Shown here: one piece after another, positions 12,589 through 24,041 of the stretch
How positions within the stretch are numbered: position 1 is the first letter of the stretch
How the letters are laid out: each line of letters opens with the position of its first letter
NCBI GenBank assembly: GCA_036971715.1
Contig: JAVHJL010000008.1
Span: 2,046,001 to 2,110,000, forward strand
Direction of reading: 5' to 3'
Source of the DNA: Arthrobotrys musiformis
Lineage: Eukaryota; Ascomycota; Orbiliomycetes; Orbiliales; Orbiliaceae
DNA length: 64,000 bases
Program-made: the position numbers and the translations under genes
Notes under the pieces: model-generated
Seen by the model: only the letters and a program-made list of their open reading frames with translations
Database searches by the model: none
What the model was told of the DNA's origin: nothing

Positions 12589-14602
12589 ATGAATCCAAAT
12601 CATCCAAACAATCCTTGGCCGTAAGTTCGGTTTGAAATTTTGATGTTATGTAGCAATGCTAACCTAGACTTCTTTCTTAGAGCTATACCTGCTGGAAGAA
12701 ACGGTGGACACCAAAATAAGCAGTTGCCTAATGGGCTACAGACGAGAGCGAATCCCACACTAAATCAGAGGAAGCCATATGTTGACCCTCGAAGCAGCGG
12801 TCAGCTAGGAGTTAACCATCTAACGACGGCTTCACAACCTAGCTCCATTCGCCGTTTCTTGGCTCAGCCTCCTTCGACCGAACCGACGAATGCAAGAGTT
12901 ATTTCGTCATTTGCTCCACAGGAAAATTTACAAACAGATTGTACACAACTATCTGATTCTCAGACCGGTTACGATCAGCAAAATATCGGCGGAGGCTATA
13001 GTCTTCCAGGACCCTCTCCTGTGCAAAACACCGGCCCCTACTATTACAATACACCACAGAATTTTCCGGCGTGGGCGATGGGCGGGATCTCAGCGCCGGC
13101 TTCTGTTCCTGGTCCTACGGGAGCCCAGGCTACGCCTGATCTTGTAAACACCCCGAGTCTCGTACTGAGCCGGCCTAATGCGAACCACGATGCACAAGGC
13201 GAGCGAACAAGGAAACGGCCGAGGGGGACCCCCCCTCCTGGACTAAGGGACCTTCCCAAGGACCACAAGTACTACAAACTCTTCAATTACCCAAAGTACA
13301 CCCCACCAACATCCAATAAAGGGACTGCGATGGGAACAAGATCCTTGGACCATCATCCAGACTCTGATCTTGAGAATGCGTATGCATCGTATCTATTTCA
13401 GAGCGACCCTGTCGAGTATTGGCTTTTGCGAGATGTTGCAGAGAAAGTACCTACAAAAATACGGTATGTCCTATGATCAATTTCCCGATTTCATTTTAGT
13501 GAGGCGCTGTCTAATATAATAAATTGAATAGAGAAAAGGAGATCGCGTACCACAAGCAACTCAGCAACGAAGATGAGCCTGCCGAAGCTGCTGCCAGGAG
13601 GATCAAGATTGGTGATACCCCAGGGGAATCTTCGGCGCTGGGTACTGAGGGCTTTGCAAGTCCTCCGAAGTCGAAGGAGAAGCGATCGAAGACAGAGAAG
13701 TCATCTTTGCCAAAGGGTCGCCGGAACTGGATCGAGAACTACAAAGACAAGTTCCCTGGCCAGCCTATTCCCTCTTCAAGTGAGTAAAATGCTGAACCAC
13801 CCTATAATATAATGTAATCTAATGCTAACCACCTTTTACGGCAGGGCCGAACTGGCGGCCAACGACTCATGTTTTGCTTCAGGCGGGGAGAAGCGAGGAA
13901 GGGCCCCAAGACTTCCACTCTCTCATCCTAAATACGCTGGGTAGATGTCGCGATGACCCTGATTTTCTCGAACTTCTAATCCAGAAAGTAGCGTCCTGTG
14001 GTGATCCTCAGAGCTCACTTGCCTATGAATCCGAATCTACCGATCAATCGGAAGGATTCCAAGGGGGATCTTTCGATTCTCACTCCCCACGCGGGACCAT
14101 GAGCGAGGGAGCCCCAACTGATGCCTCCAGCCACCCTCGTCGCTACGTTCGCGCTCACAGTGTCCGAAGCTCCCAAAGTTACGGACGAAGCCCTTCAAGG
14201 AGGTCAATGAACACCCACACTCATTCTACCCAAGTTATCACTGGCCATGGATACATGCACCCTACTATCCAAACAAACTTCCCTCAGAGTTATCCCGGAT
14301 CGCCCTCTCGGCCAACCGCCTCGGCTCCTGCAAGCGCAGTCGGCTTCCACCTCTCCCCGACGCAATTCCAAAATAGCCACTACCATGGGGGCCATGGAGG
14401 TAGCCACCGGTCGGAAGATATGGATAGTTCAAGCTATATTGATCATACGGACCACGAGGGTTCTTATTCACAACCAGCAGCTACGATTCCGGAAACAGGG
14501 GTCATCCCTGAGTATGTAGGAGCGGGTGTCGGTGACGATTTGAACATGGAATTCCCATATGCGCCTGCAATTGAACCAGAGGATGTAAAGCCTGGTTTGT
14601 GA
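12589..14602 (+). CDS. Conserved fungal protein of unknown function, largely disordered, four exons, 606 aa
   Basis: I do not recognise the family. Exons 12589-12620, 12681-13463, 13532-13779 and 13845-14602 join in phase with good signals (GTAAGT, GTATGT and GTGAGT donors; TTAG, ATAG and GCAG acceptors). The 32-base first exon encodes MNPNHPNNPW. The N-terminal half is Gln/Asn/Pro/Ser-rich with a basic RTRKRPRGT patch. A probable folded core lies near residues 225-400: it starts around LPKDHKYYKLFNYPKY, runs through a segment with DPVEYWLLRDVAEKVP and a Lys-rich stretch (KSKEKRSKTEK), and ends near a WIENYKDKFPGQPIP segment. A further short helical segment (FHSLILNTLGRCRDDPDFLELL) follows at about 375-400. 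The C-terminal 200 residues are His/Ser/Gly/Pro-rich. Composition suggests a nuclear or RNP-associated protein, which is inference. Confidence 0.78.
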
Positions 14603-16056
14603 TTATTATTATTTTATCAAGGTAACGACAGCAAATGGTTGGTATGATGTGACGGCCGGGCTTTTATATTCTCCTCTTTCGACGACACCAGCTGGTCTGC
14701 TTATTATTTGTCATATTTCTCTCGTTTTTTTTTTTTTTCCTTTCTGAAATTCTCTTTTTTCAGCTTTTGATGTTTTTCTATCTGGCTTGGTTCTCTTGAT
14801 GTTTTGCTACTCTTGAATTCTTCTACCTATTACTACATTTTCTTAATTTCCTTGGATGAGATTTTACGACTTTTACCCCCTGATCCTTTTCTATACGTGC
14901 TCGTTATTCATTTATTTATCTATTATTTTCCTTTCTCATTTCTATTTATATTTCTTTCTAATTTGCTTTCCTCCTCGCTTTGAACTCAGTCATAACACTT
15001 GCTCTTATTGTATCATTTACATATATAGACCGCGTCCAATGTTTTCATTTTCATGCATGCATATGTTCCTTTTCTCCACAAAGATCGAGGAAGGCGACTT
15101 CCCCTTTTGTTTGTCCAAGTGGGGTACCCTTCCTCCCAATAAGGCTTCGCCCGTTGCTTCATGATGTTTTTGACATGTGGTTTTCACTCGGATTGGGAGT
15201 CGTCCTATCGTACACATAATAGTGTATCGGATCAGACTCCTTTTTGTTGTTTTTTTTTTGTTGGGATTTGACGACTATTACCAGGGCGCAGGTTATATGG
15301 GGCCAGACTAGGCTAGGGAATTCGAATGGAACCGGCGCGGGGGTAGGATGTTTTATATTATATTTCATATGCATACGGAGGGTTAAAGATTTATTACCAT
15401 ATCGATACCAATATCCTGATTTCTACCTATCAATCAGTGTATTACATCGAAGGGCATCATGGCATTGACGGAACGGGCGGGGCCGAATGGAGCGGGGTGG
15501 CCTTTGTAAGGATATATAAACTTGGCGGGCGGGGAAGTTCGAAAACCATGATATGCAATGATAGTACCGAAAAAATAACAAATAGATGAACTTGAATGAA
15601 CTGATTTTTTTGTAGATACATATCCCCGCGAATATATCTCCGCCGTTCTATATAAGTCATCAGAAGGGATTAATATAAAAGGACGAATGGATAAACGGGA
15701 TGACCGATGCATGCAATAGGATGGGATGATAGAGCTCATCTGCCCAGCCAGTCCAGCCCCAGCTCAGCTCAGGTGAAGCACATGCCTCGGCTTCCCTGAC
15801 CCCAACCAAAAACGGTAAGCGCTACGCAGCATGGTGCTGAACCCCCGCCAAAAACGTCAGACGTCTTTACCCCACCAAAGCAGAGCTACCGCTTCGGTAC
15901 TTAAGCTAACAGAACCCCCCCATCTCATCTCTCACGTTTACTTCCAACATCAACCAACCTCCATTTTGCATTCCAAACAGTATCGGTTCCACTCCCGAGA
16001 ATAAAATAAAAATAATCGTATTCGATAATCCTTAATCCCTCACAAAATCAACCAAA
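14603..16056. other. Intergenic: T/C-rich 3' flank and ACBP promoter
   Basis: The first part is very T/C-rich and probably contains the 3' UTR of the 12589 gene. The last ~150 bases before 16057 are C/A-rich (CATCAACCAACCTCC-type), typical of a highly expressed filamentous-fungal leader. I see no other gene. Confidence 0.5.
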
Positions 16057-16393
16057 ATGCCATCCGCAGAATTCGAAGCCGCCGCCGCCGCCGCGAACGC
16101 GTTCACCAAGAAGCCAACTCAGGATGAGCTGTTGAAGGTATTCCCCTTTACTCCCGAGCAGATCCCCCGCAAGTAAATTCTATATATAGTAACTAACACC
16201 TTCTTGCTAAAAGCTCTACGGTCTCTTCAAACAAGCCAACGTCGGCGACGTCAACACCGAACGCCCAGGAATGATGGACTTCCAGGGAAAATACAAGTGG
16301 GACGCCTGGAAGAGCGAGGAAGGAAAGTCGCAGGAAGAGGCTGAGGCTGAATATATTGCCTTTGTCGAGACCTTGAAGCCAAACTATGCTTAG
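16057..16393 (+). CDS. ACB1: Acyl-CoA-binding protein, two exons, 86 aa
   Basis: This small cytosolic four-helix protein binds long-chain acyl-CoA esters and buffers and delivers them for lipid synthesis. Exons 16057-16137 and 16214-16393 (76-base intron, phase 0, acceptor CTAAAAG) encode 86 residues, the standard family length. The hallmarks are all present: an N-terminal helix EFEAAAAAANAF, TQDELLKLYGLFKQA, the signature NVGDVNTERPGM, DFQGKYKWDAW with the conserved Lys and Trp, and a C-terminal helix ending FVETLKPNYA. The start context (TCAACCAAAATGCC) is a good fungal translation start. The two exons are short, so the gene is easily missed by ORF length alone. Its neighbour is the convergent GH62 gene. 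Confidence 0.96.
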
Positions 16394-16956
16394 ATTGTTT
16401 GGACTTGAGATAGATAGAGAAGGAACACGATCCTGTCTTGGGAGTGTTTGGATACTAGAGCATTTCTTTTTCTAAAGGAGAATTGAGGCTAGAAACCATA
16501 TTTTTTTTTTTCGAGTTCCGATATTCCCACCCTTGCCATACCTCATTTTTGGGGGGTTGATAAACCTCCTGCGTAACCCTCGTTTTTTCGGGAATCACTG
16601 GGTTTGAGCGCGCTCTTGTTATTCGCCATGTAGCAGGGTTATCTTGATGCCCTGAATGGTCTTGGTATATCTCGTGATTACACTATACGCTCAGCCCCAC
16701 CGATAGTCTTTGGATTTGGGGCCGGAAGTTGTCCTAGACTGACAGGGCGCCGACTGCAATATAACTGTCAATAACATGACACGCCTTTTAGACTCACGCC
16801 CGAGGGTTAATAATCTTGAAAAGCGAATATATTTGTCTAGTGGTACATGCGTAAATTTAAACAAGGTTTAATTTCCATGGTTCGGTATTGAAGTCTCTAG
16901 ATAGATAGCCAAGACATGAAGATATCTTTTGAGATTTTTAGACTGGCTTTAGCTAT
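16394..16956. other. Intergenic between convergent ACBP and GH62 genes
   Basis: These 563 bases hold the two 3' flanks. I see nothing else in it. Confidence 0.6.
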
Positions 16957-18178
16957 TTAGAGGCACTGTGAGTACCAATCGTTGCTATACTTGCCTACCC
17001 CTAAAGTTAATATAACTTCGTCCTCACGTATAGCCATATAGAAGCACTGTTAAAGGGGTTGATCTGGAAGACTTACAAGTTCCCACAGAGCAGCATTTAG
17101 GCCCATTAAAACCCAATCCACCGCACTGCCCGTACAAAACCGCACAGTTCCCACCATTACCAGGCTTCGTCGTCGTCGTAGCCGGATTCCCACCACCATT
17201 GTTACCCCCCGGATTCTGCAAAGTAAGTAAACCCGGACGATAAGGCAGATGGTCATAATCCGGATTAACATTCGGATCCCTCCCCTGATATAAAAATTGC
17301 AAATTACACGGATCGATGGTAAACGTTTGGTCCGGGTTCGTTCGGATCAAATCACCATGACTTATATCATTCGTCCAAGCCGCGCCGCTGTTGGCTTTAC
17401 CTGCGAACGGATTATCTTCGTTCACAGCCTGTGGTGCCCACGAGCCACCAAGATTGGTGGCGGTGTATGAGCGGAAGTACCGTCCTCTGGCGCCTATGGA
17501 TTCAACTATCATAAGGTACTTATTCAAGCCCTTAAGAGTATAAACTTGTACAGCCTCGAAGAGGTTGGCTGTAGTATCCGTCATGATTACAGTCGCTGCA
17601 GCCGTAGACCCGAAGTTTCCGGGAAAGTTTCCCATAGGCATGCTGGCGCGGTAGATTCTTCCGTTATCACCGGCGAAGAATAGGTACATATTCTGGCTAT
17701 CCCCAATAAGAGTCTGGTCTATCGGACCCGTTCTCGAATCTGTAATCGCCCCCGTGAAAAGTGGACGTTCTGCAGACCACCCGTTAGGATCCGTCGGATC
17801 ATTCGAAGTTTTATACGAAAAAGCGGTAGAACTCCATTGGTACGCTAAAACCCATATATTCTTAGGGGAGAAGAAAAAAAGCGTGGGTGCCACGGCGGCT
17901 TGATTCATTTTGTTCTGGCTGACGGAGGCGGATCCCATATCATTCCAGTTTGTGAAGGTGCCGAAATTCATGGAACCCCAGTTCGGGCCGAAGTAGGAGC
18001 CATAGACTAGGTGTTTGCCGTTATAGGGAACGTGGGTGAAGTCTTTGAGAGAGACCCAGCCGTTTCTTGGTTGTGCTAGAGGGCCGGTGGAGGACCAGCG
18101 GTAGGAAGAGGGGAGTTGGCATTGTGCAACGGCACCTGTTGTGGCGGAGGCCAGGAGTATCAGGCTCTTCGAAAGCAT
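16957..18178 (-). CDS. Secreted alpha-L-arabinofuranosidase, GH62 with C-terminal CBM1
   Basis: The extracellular enzyme releases arabinose side chains from arabinoxylan. Exon 1 is 18178-17077. A short last exon, 16994-16957, is spliced through GTAAGT...GGGTAG and completes the protein at 379 aa. A signal peptide covers residues 1-18/19. The GH62 five-bladed propeller spans ~20-320 with the family's catalytic positions: Asp46 in SLKDFT (base), Asp154 in GPIDQT (pKa modulator) and Glu208 in LFEAVQ (acid). A Gly/Asn/Thr-rich linker covers ~322-343. The fungal CBM1 follows at ~344-379 (LYGQCGGLGFNGP ... GTCKYSNDWYSQCL). Reading through the donor instead would stop at 17024 and lose the aromatic binding face of the CBM1, so the spliced model is clearly better. 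Catalytic assignment follows from the GH62 family; specificity has not been shown. Confidence 0.95.
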
Positions 18179-20831
18179 CTTCGCGGTGGAGAGAGATATT
18201 CGGTGTTTGAATGACTAAAACGGTAGATGGGGGCTTTTTCCCTGCAAAAGACGAGAGTTCATAGATATCGATATTGACAATTTTGAATATCTCAAACGGA
18301 AGGAGGCATACGTATTATATATACTTCGATCATGTTCTAACATTATCCGAGTCTCGAGGCCTCAAGCATAGTCATTGTACTAAATCAAATGATAAAATCT
18401 TCGAAGCAAATTCCTCCATCCACAACGTTACGAGAAGGACAATCGTGCCGTGAAGCCATATTGCTGATCCAAATGGGATTACGAGGCTTCTATCATCGAT
18501 ACCGCACGTCTATCATGAAAGTAATTTCTCCGTTCATATATTATCTGCATCGACGAAAGTTTTAAAAAAATTTCAATACCCGTCGGATTGTTACATCATC
18601 TGCGCCGTGCACGCGTGCTGTGGTAACATCGTGATATCGGGCATCGGTGTTGGGTTTATTCAGCATAATTGCACGTATGTACAAGAAACTCTTCTTATGC
18701 GAGTACATAACTTCCAACATCAACCTATAAAAAATCTAAGCAATTCCCGTGATGCACTGTACCCCTCGTAACGAGTCTCGCATCGGTTAATTTATAAAAT
18801 CCAATCGCTTCGGTCCGATCTCCCGTTATATATATCCACGGTTCCGCCGTGCTTGGCATGGTACCCTTTTTCTCTCGAGTTTAAAAAAAAAATTGGATGT
18901 AACCCGGATAGATGACCGGATGAAGGTACTCCGTCGTTCCACCTCGTATTCTCGTGGTTTATATCCTAATGATACAAGCCAAGCCTCAGATATATTATCA
19001 AGCAGGGGTTTGTTGTATAGAAACATGTTTCTTTATAAAAAATATATATCAGAAATAGCCCTGGGTGGTCATAGCCGAAACCAGAGCCTTGGTTCCGCCA
19101 ATATCGTATCGAGCGGTCGCCCTTCTTCTTTTGACTTCCCGTGCGAAATTTGGAGCCGGGTACCGGAATTCATAGACACATTCCGAAAAATGGAGAAGCT
19201 GGCCAAACATTTAAATTGTCCAATACTTTTGGGTCAATTGCTACAATTACTATTTCGAACGGAATTAGCGTGGTACTTAGGCCCTGCAGCCGTGGAAAAT
19301 ACTGATGACAGACCGAGATCTCTGAGATTTGTATGAGGTGAGGAATATAAACGTTGCATGAGACTATTTACTGGGTACATTACTGACTTCAACCATTGAG
19401 ACTAGCGTACAAAACTATAGTACTCATCTAGTTATAAAAATCTATAGAGTTATATCCATACCGAACTGGATATCAACAACCGGGTTTCCATTCATCGAGA
19501 TCCTTTATTTTAGCTAGTTCGATCAATGGTATGCCGAACCATGATCAAAATGATGCCATGTATGCATGTCTGTCACAAAACTACCCTAAACCCCAGCCGT
19601 CGAGTCTTGAGGCGAGCCGAGAGTAGTCTTGTGGGCCATGCCAACAGTAAATCTTATCGGGGAAATAATCTTCCGTCATAAATACCCAAAGCTAGTGTGA
19701 GAATCTTGCAGCGGGATGCAGCTCCGGATTGGCCGATGCCCCGCGATATATGTAATGTGATACGTTCCCGTATCTGGACCGGGAAGATATAAATGCATAT
19801 TCGGGCTTATGCGAGATTTAAAAGTCAGTGGGCCATGGTTGTCTCACTCGCGCCAGCACCCTCACCTCTGGGGCCATGGGTTTAGTCAATTGGCTTGTCA
19901 GTTATGTATCTATCCACAAATGCAGACTGATAATTTAATTAAGTACTTGTGTATTGAACCATTTTCATATGAGTTCGTAATTTCGTCACTTTTGGCAGTC
20001 ACTGAGTCCTGATGGCGGGGAATTTGATTGGTAATTCACAAATCTACCTTTGGCTGCGCGTCGGTTTCACGGACCGATAGGAAAACATTGGTTTGGAAAG
20101 CCACGGGAGATCGGGTCTTTTTGGAAGTTTAGATGCCATTTGTAGTGAATTTATTGGGTTCCCTGTACTAACCTCTATAGAGCTTTCTGCCCGACTGTTA
20201 CATACGTATGTTGAATTTTGCTCAAAGCATTTACATGATCAGTTATACAACCACGAAGGGGCAAATAATGGCTTCCGCACCGTTACGCACTAAATTATTT
20301 TATCGTTCTACCTGCAAGGCCAAGGTATCTACAGTGTTTAAATTGTATACCCTGAGCCTCTTGCTTGAACCGTGAGTGTGGTGTTGCATTTTGGCAGGTC
20401 TGGTGTTGGCTTCGAAGATGAATTCGAAATACAAATCAGCTTCGCCCAAAATGTTTTAAAATTCCTTACCATATCTTCGGAAACTAACTGGAATGTTAAA
20501 CTTATTTGCGTATGAGTTCCAAGAGTCCATGGCGTTAATGGGGAAAATTGGTGAATCTTGGTCTCTTTCCGTGGGTCTCTTATTTTTGTCGAGGCCGCGA
20601 GCTGGTTGTATTGATGGATAGATTTAAGCTTGCGAGCTGAATGCAAACCTGGATCCCTGCAGAGGCCAAACCCAGTTAGAAAAAGCCCACATGCATGCGC
20701 ATGTTGAAGATCTAGACCTCCAACGGGTTTATCTACGCAATCAAACGGCGTAGAAAACCCAGATCAGGCCGTGTCGCCAATCAAGCATTCAAGTATTCCT
20801 ATCTACCGCCATCAAACTCCCCACACTAAAG
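18179..20831. other. 2.65 kb intergenic region between divergent genes
   Basis: This contains the GH62 promoter (minus strand) and the HD-domain gene promoter (plus strand). I did not find a convincing cluster of XlnR-type GGCTAA sites by eye. A 147-codon frame at 18893-19336 has no recognisable protein character. Confidence 0.45.
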
Positions 20832-21788
20832 ATGTCTTCCGAAGGTAAAGACATACCCCCGTCTTCCGCAGGAACACACATTTGACTTACAATACATGAT
20901 AGAAACATGGACTGTTGAATCGGCTCTGGCGGGATTGGAATCCCTCCACCCGCTAGCTTTTCCAACTGCTACCTCGACCGTCCCACTGGCCTTCCTTCAC
21001 ATCATCGACCGCTTAAAACACATCCCGCGGACGGGATGGGTGGTCGATGGGGTTGAAAAACCTGGTATGACTTTTTTTTGTAAAAAAGACCTTCTGTTTA
21101 AACCGAGGAGTGAAAATAAAAAGCTAAGTTCGGCTTGAAAATGAATAGAAACAATAGCATCACACATGTACCGCATGTCCATCTTAGCAATGCTCTGCCC
21201 CGATCCCTCGCTCGACAGGAGTAAATGCATGAAAATGGCGTTAGTGCATGATATTGCCGAAAGCGTGGTGGGTGATTTTACACCTATGGATCCGATATCT
21301 AAAGGTATTTCTTCCTCTATTTTCGAATACTTAGAGGTGTCGGTATACTGACGAATAAATCCATATGAGAAAATTAAAGAGGAGAAATACCGTAGAGAAA
21401 GCACTACGATAGAGTACTTCTCGACAAAACTACTAGCGACGGTGAATCCAACTGTAGCAAAAGAGTTGACGGAGCTATTCGAAGAATATGAAGGTGGAGC
21501 TACGAAGGAAGCGGTGTTTGTGAAAGATATTGATGTTTATGATGTTAGTGCAATATCTTCCTTAGTTCTAAAATTCCCATGATTACATCGGAGATATAAT
21601 GCTAACGAAAGAAATCCGTAAAGATGCTTCTCCAAGCCTTCGAATACGAAAAGGAATCGAAGGGTGAAAAGAGCCTGGAGAGGTTTATGAAAGCGGAGAG
21701 GAGACTGACGACCGAATATGTAAAACAATGGAATAAAGAGCTAATGGAGGAGAGGGATAGATTTTGGGAGAGTGTCAAGAAGGCATGA
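20832..21788 (+). CDS. HD-domain 5'-deoxynucleotidase (YfbR/HDDC2/YGK1 family), five exons
   Basis: The family hydrolyses deoxyribonucleoside 5'-monophosphates to nucleosides and phosphate, in the cytosol, using a divalent metal held by an HD motif. Exons 20832-20844, 20903-21064, 21149-21304, 21380-21543 and 21624-21788 join in phase to 219 aa, the usual length. The HD-domain ligands are visible: His64 in ASHMYRMS, His92-Asp93 in ALVHDIAESVVGDFTP (with Glu96 and Asp101), and the late Asp in VKDIDVYDMLLQAFEYE. That last motif is only produced when the intron GTTAGT...CGTAAAG (21544-21623) is removed; the family usually has Glu where this protein has the second Asp of DVYD. The first exon is only 13 bases (MSSE). 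The gene is convergent with the Tsc13 gene. Confidence 0.92.
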
Positions 21789-22109
21789 AAGATCACTTAG
21801 TATGCGCTGGCTATTTCGTCCGCACCATCTCGATCAGAAGATCTGTTGAGTTAGAAGTAATGAAAATTATTAGGAAATAGGTACATGAAAGCAAGAAATT
21901 ACATTATCACAGACAATGTTCTAGGGTTTTTTGGTCTCTCATCTGGTAGCGATTTACCCTTTCCGCCTCTTCTTCCGTCTGCATTGTTCTACCTCTTCGG
22001 CATGTTTTGTTCGCATTCGAGCTTTATCATCGTCGTTGTATTCTCCACCCCCCACCTTTAGGTCTCCGCCGGCAGTGCCCTCTATTACGTCTATTCGATT
22101 TACTCCCCC
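21789..22109. other. Short intergenic between convergent genes
   Basis: These 321 bases hold the 3' flanks of the HD-domain and Tsc13 genes. Nothing else is seen. Confidence 0.6.
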
Positions 22110-23162
22110 TTACAGCACAAAGGGGATGATAACATTCCTCTTCTTCTTGTACTTGTCCCCAAATTCTTTCCGATACCTCCTTTCCTTCTGTCCCGCCCAT
22201 TTGGTCTGGATGTATAACCCGCTGCCCCAGAAGACCAAAGCAGGGATCTTCCACCCAGAGATCATAGCAACAGCAAACCATCCGAGCACCTCAAACATAT
22301 AATTGGGACAAGTAACAAGGTTGAACCCATATCCCGTTGGAATACCTCTATCCGTGCTACCCGCCCGTCTGAGACCACGAAGTGTCAAGTGAGTCTTGAA
22401 ATTCGACAATTCGGCAAATAACCAGATTGCTAGACCGGCGTAGAGAGTTAACGGTTGGGCTTCGGCGGTTGAAGGCGCATAGAGGAAGTATCCGAGGTAG
22501 ATACCACCCATGGTCCAGTAATAGGATGTGTTGCGGATAAGACTGCTAAGTGGCATGGTGGCAGACGAGAAGCGGTGGACGAAGAGGGTTTCGAGTTCAC
22601 GCTTGATGTAGTGAAGGATAACCATTGTGCATATGATCAATTGGGTCGATGTGGGAGGGGTGGAGGATGGTGTGCCAGCCCATGGGACGAATGGAGGGGT
22701 GAAGCCATAGATTTGGTTACGGAACAGGATGAATAGTGGGTGGATGAGGAGGGGCCCGAGGTATTCAATCACGAAGACAGTTTGCCAGTCGATTTGGAGG
22801 CCGAGATCCTTGACAAAAAGGGAGGACTGGTCGAAGAGGTTGGAGTCGGAGACGGTAACCGTGGACGAGGGTTTCAAGTGGCTGCTGTCGGATTTAGTGA
22901 TCCGAAGACGGTGGCGGGAGTATCCCGTCAGCTTGCCCACGGCATCGTATAGATCATCTATCGAAGCATCCGAGCTGATTGGAAGCTCGGCTGGTAGTTT
23001 TGGAAGCGGTGCGCCTGTTGATAGTATTCTTGTCAGTCAGCGTCCAGAAGTCGTATATGCCAGCAGGCTACATCTATTTTCCCCCCTCCAAGAGAACCGT
23101 AAACGCGACAGGACACACATACCACGTGGAGTGAGACGCAATGTGATGTTTTCGACACCCAT
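22110..23162 (-). CDS. TSC13: Very-long-chain enoyl-CoA reductase (Tsc13/TECR)
   Basis: This ER membrane enzyme reduces trans-2-enoyl-CoA with NADPH, the last step of each very-long-chain fatty-acid elongation cycle feeding sphingolipids. Exon 1 (23162-23123) and exon 2 (23014-22110) join in phase (donor GTATGT, acceptor CAACAG) to give 314 aa, matching the family. Residues 1-~75 form the usual ubiquitin-like N-terminal region. Several hydrophobic spans follow (LLIHPLFILF, LIICTMVILHYI, GIYLGYFLY, LYAGLAIWLFAEL, FEVLGWFAVAMISGW, IPALVFWGSGLYI). The motif FNLVTCPNYMFE places Tyr252 where yeast Tsc13 has its essential Tyr256, and HYIKRELETLFVHRF is the conserved Lys-containing segment. The tail KKKRNVIIPFVL is a typical basic-hydrophobic family end. 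Confidence 0.96.
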
Positions 23163-24041
23163 TTTGTTCTAGAATCGATCAATTGAGGCCAATGATCAGG
23201 CGGAAGGAGACGGCGGTGGTCAAGAAGAGGAGGAGGATGCGGAAGAGGTGTGGAACCTTCGGAGCTTCTGATGTCGTCTTCTCGATCTCGTGTTCCTTGC
23301 TTGCAGAATTGCCCAGCGGAACTGAACCGAGGCTGCCCGAACTGGCGCCAAGAAATCGTCCTCAAAACTCCAACAAAATCCCAACAAAATCCAATAAACG
23401 ACAGGCTATTTCACAGGTTCGTCTGATTGTCAATAGTGGCGATATCTCCGGGCTCTGGCTTTCGGCTTCAATACCTGTAGTTCAATATAACCCTAACCTA
23501 ACCTAACCTAGCCTTCATAGAAAATTTCGAAACGACATGCTGGGGGTGTTCCGTCATGAATGAATCAATTCAAGAGAGTGCATGGCCCACTATTAGGATT
23601 TATACACGTACTATTATGATCTTGGAAGCACAGCCCTTGTGATATTGCTACCTCATATTAATTCTTATCACAAGCTTAATAGTGTGGCTCAGATAGTTGA
23701 TACATTGGGGTTATACCCACCACGATAGAGATAGGGTCATAATTAATAAAATCTGAGGATAACATAATGGGGTGATATATAAGGATCATTTACACGTGTA
23801 GTGGGCTACAGGTTGCCAATTTGCATAGGCTGAGTGTCTGGGCCTATAGGTAATTGCGCTGTTTTAGTATCTATTTTAAAAACGCACCGAAGATCTCGAG
23901 GCTACTGAGTTAAGTTCTTATTGTCGCCTATATAACCACTTTAACACCAAATATTTCAAACCAGATATCCGAATACTATCTGTGATAATTTCCCGCCTTC
24001 AATAAAAATCTGCTTCTAACCTCCTATCTTCCCTAAACAAA
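23163..24041. other. Intergenic; Tsc13 promoter and 3' flank of 24042 gene
   Basis: No gene is seen. A short telomere-like CCTAA repeat lies at 23491-23511. The remainder is AT-rich. Confidence 0.55.
23491..23511. repeat. Short telomere-like CCTAA repeat
   Basis: CCCTAA is followed by CCTAA, CCTAA and CCTAG. Fungal telomeres are normally TTAGGG arrays, so this imperfect 21-base stretch resembles an interstitial telomeric trace or a binding site for a telobox factor. It lies about 330 bases upstream of the Tsc13 start. Confidence 0.5.

Noticed and set aside
18893..19336. 147-codon plus-strand frame in the GH62/HD-domain intergenic region
   Set aside because: No signal peptide, motif or coding-like composition, and no splice partners. 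It is compatible with a chance frame.
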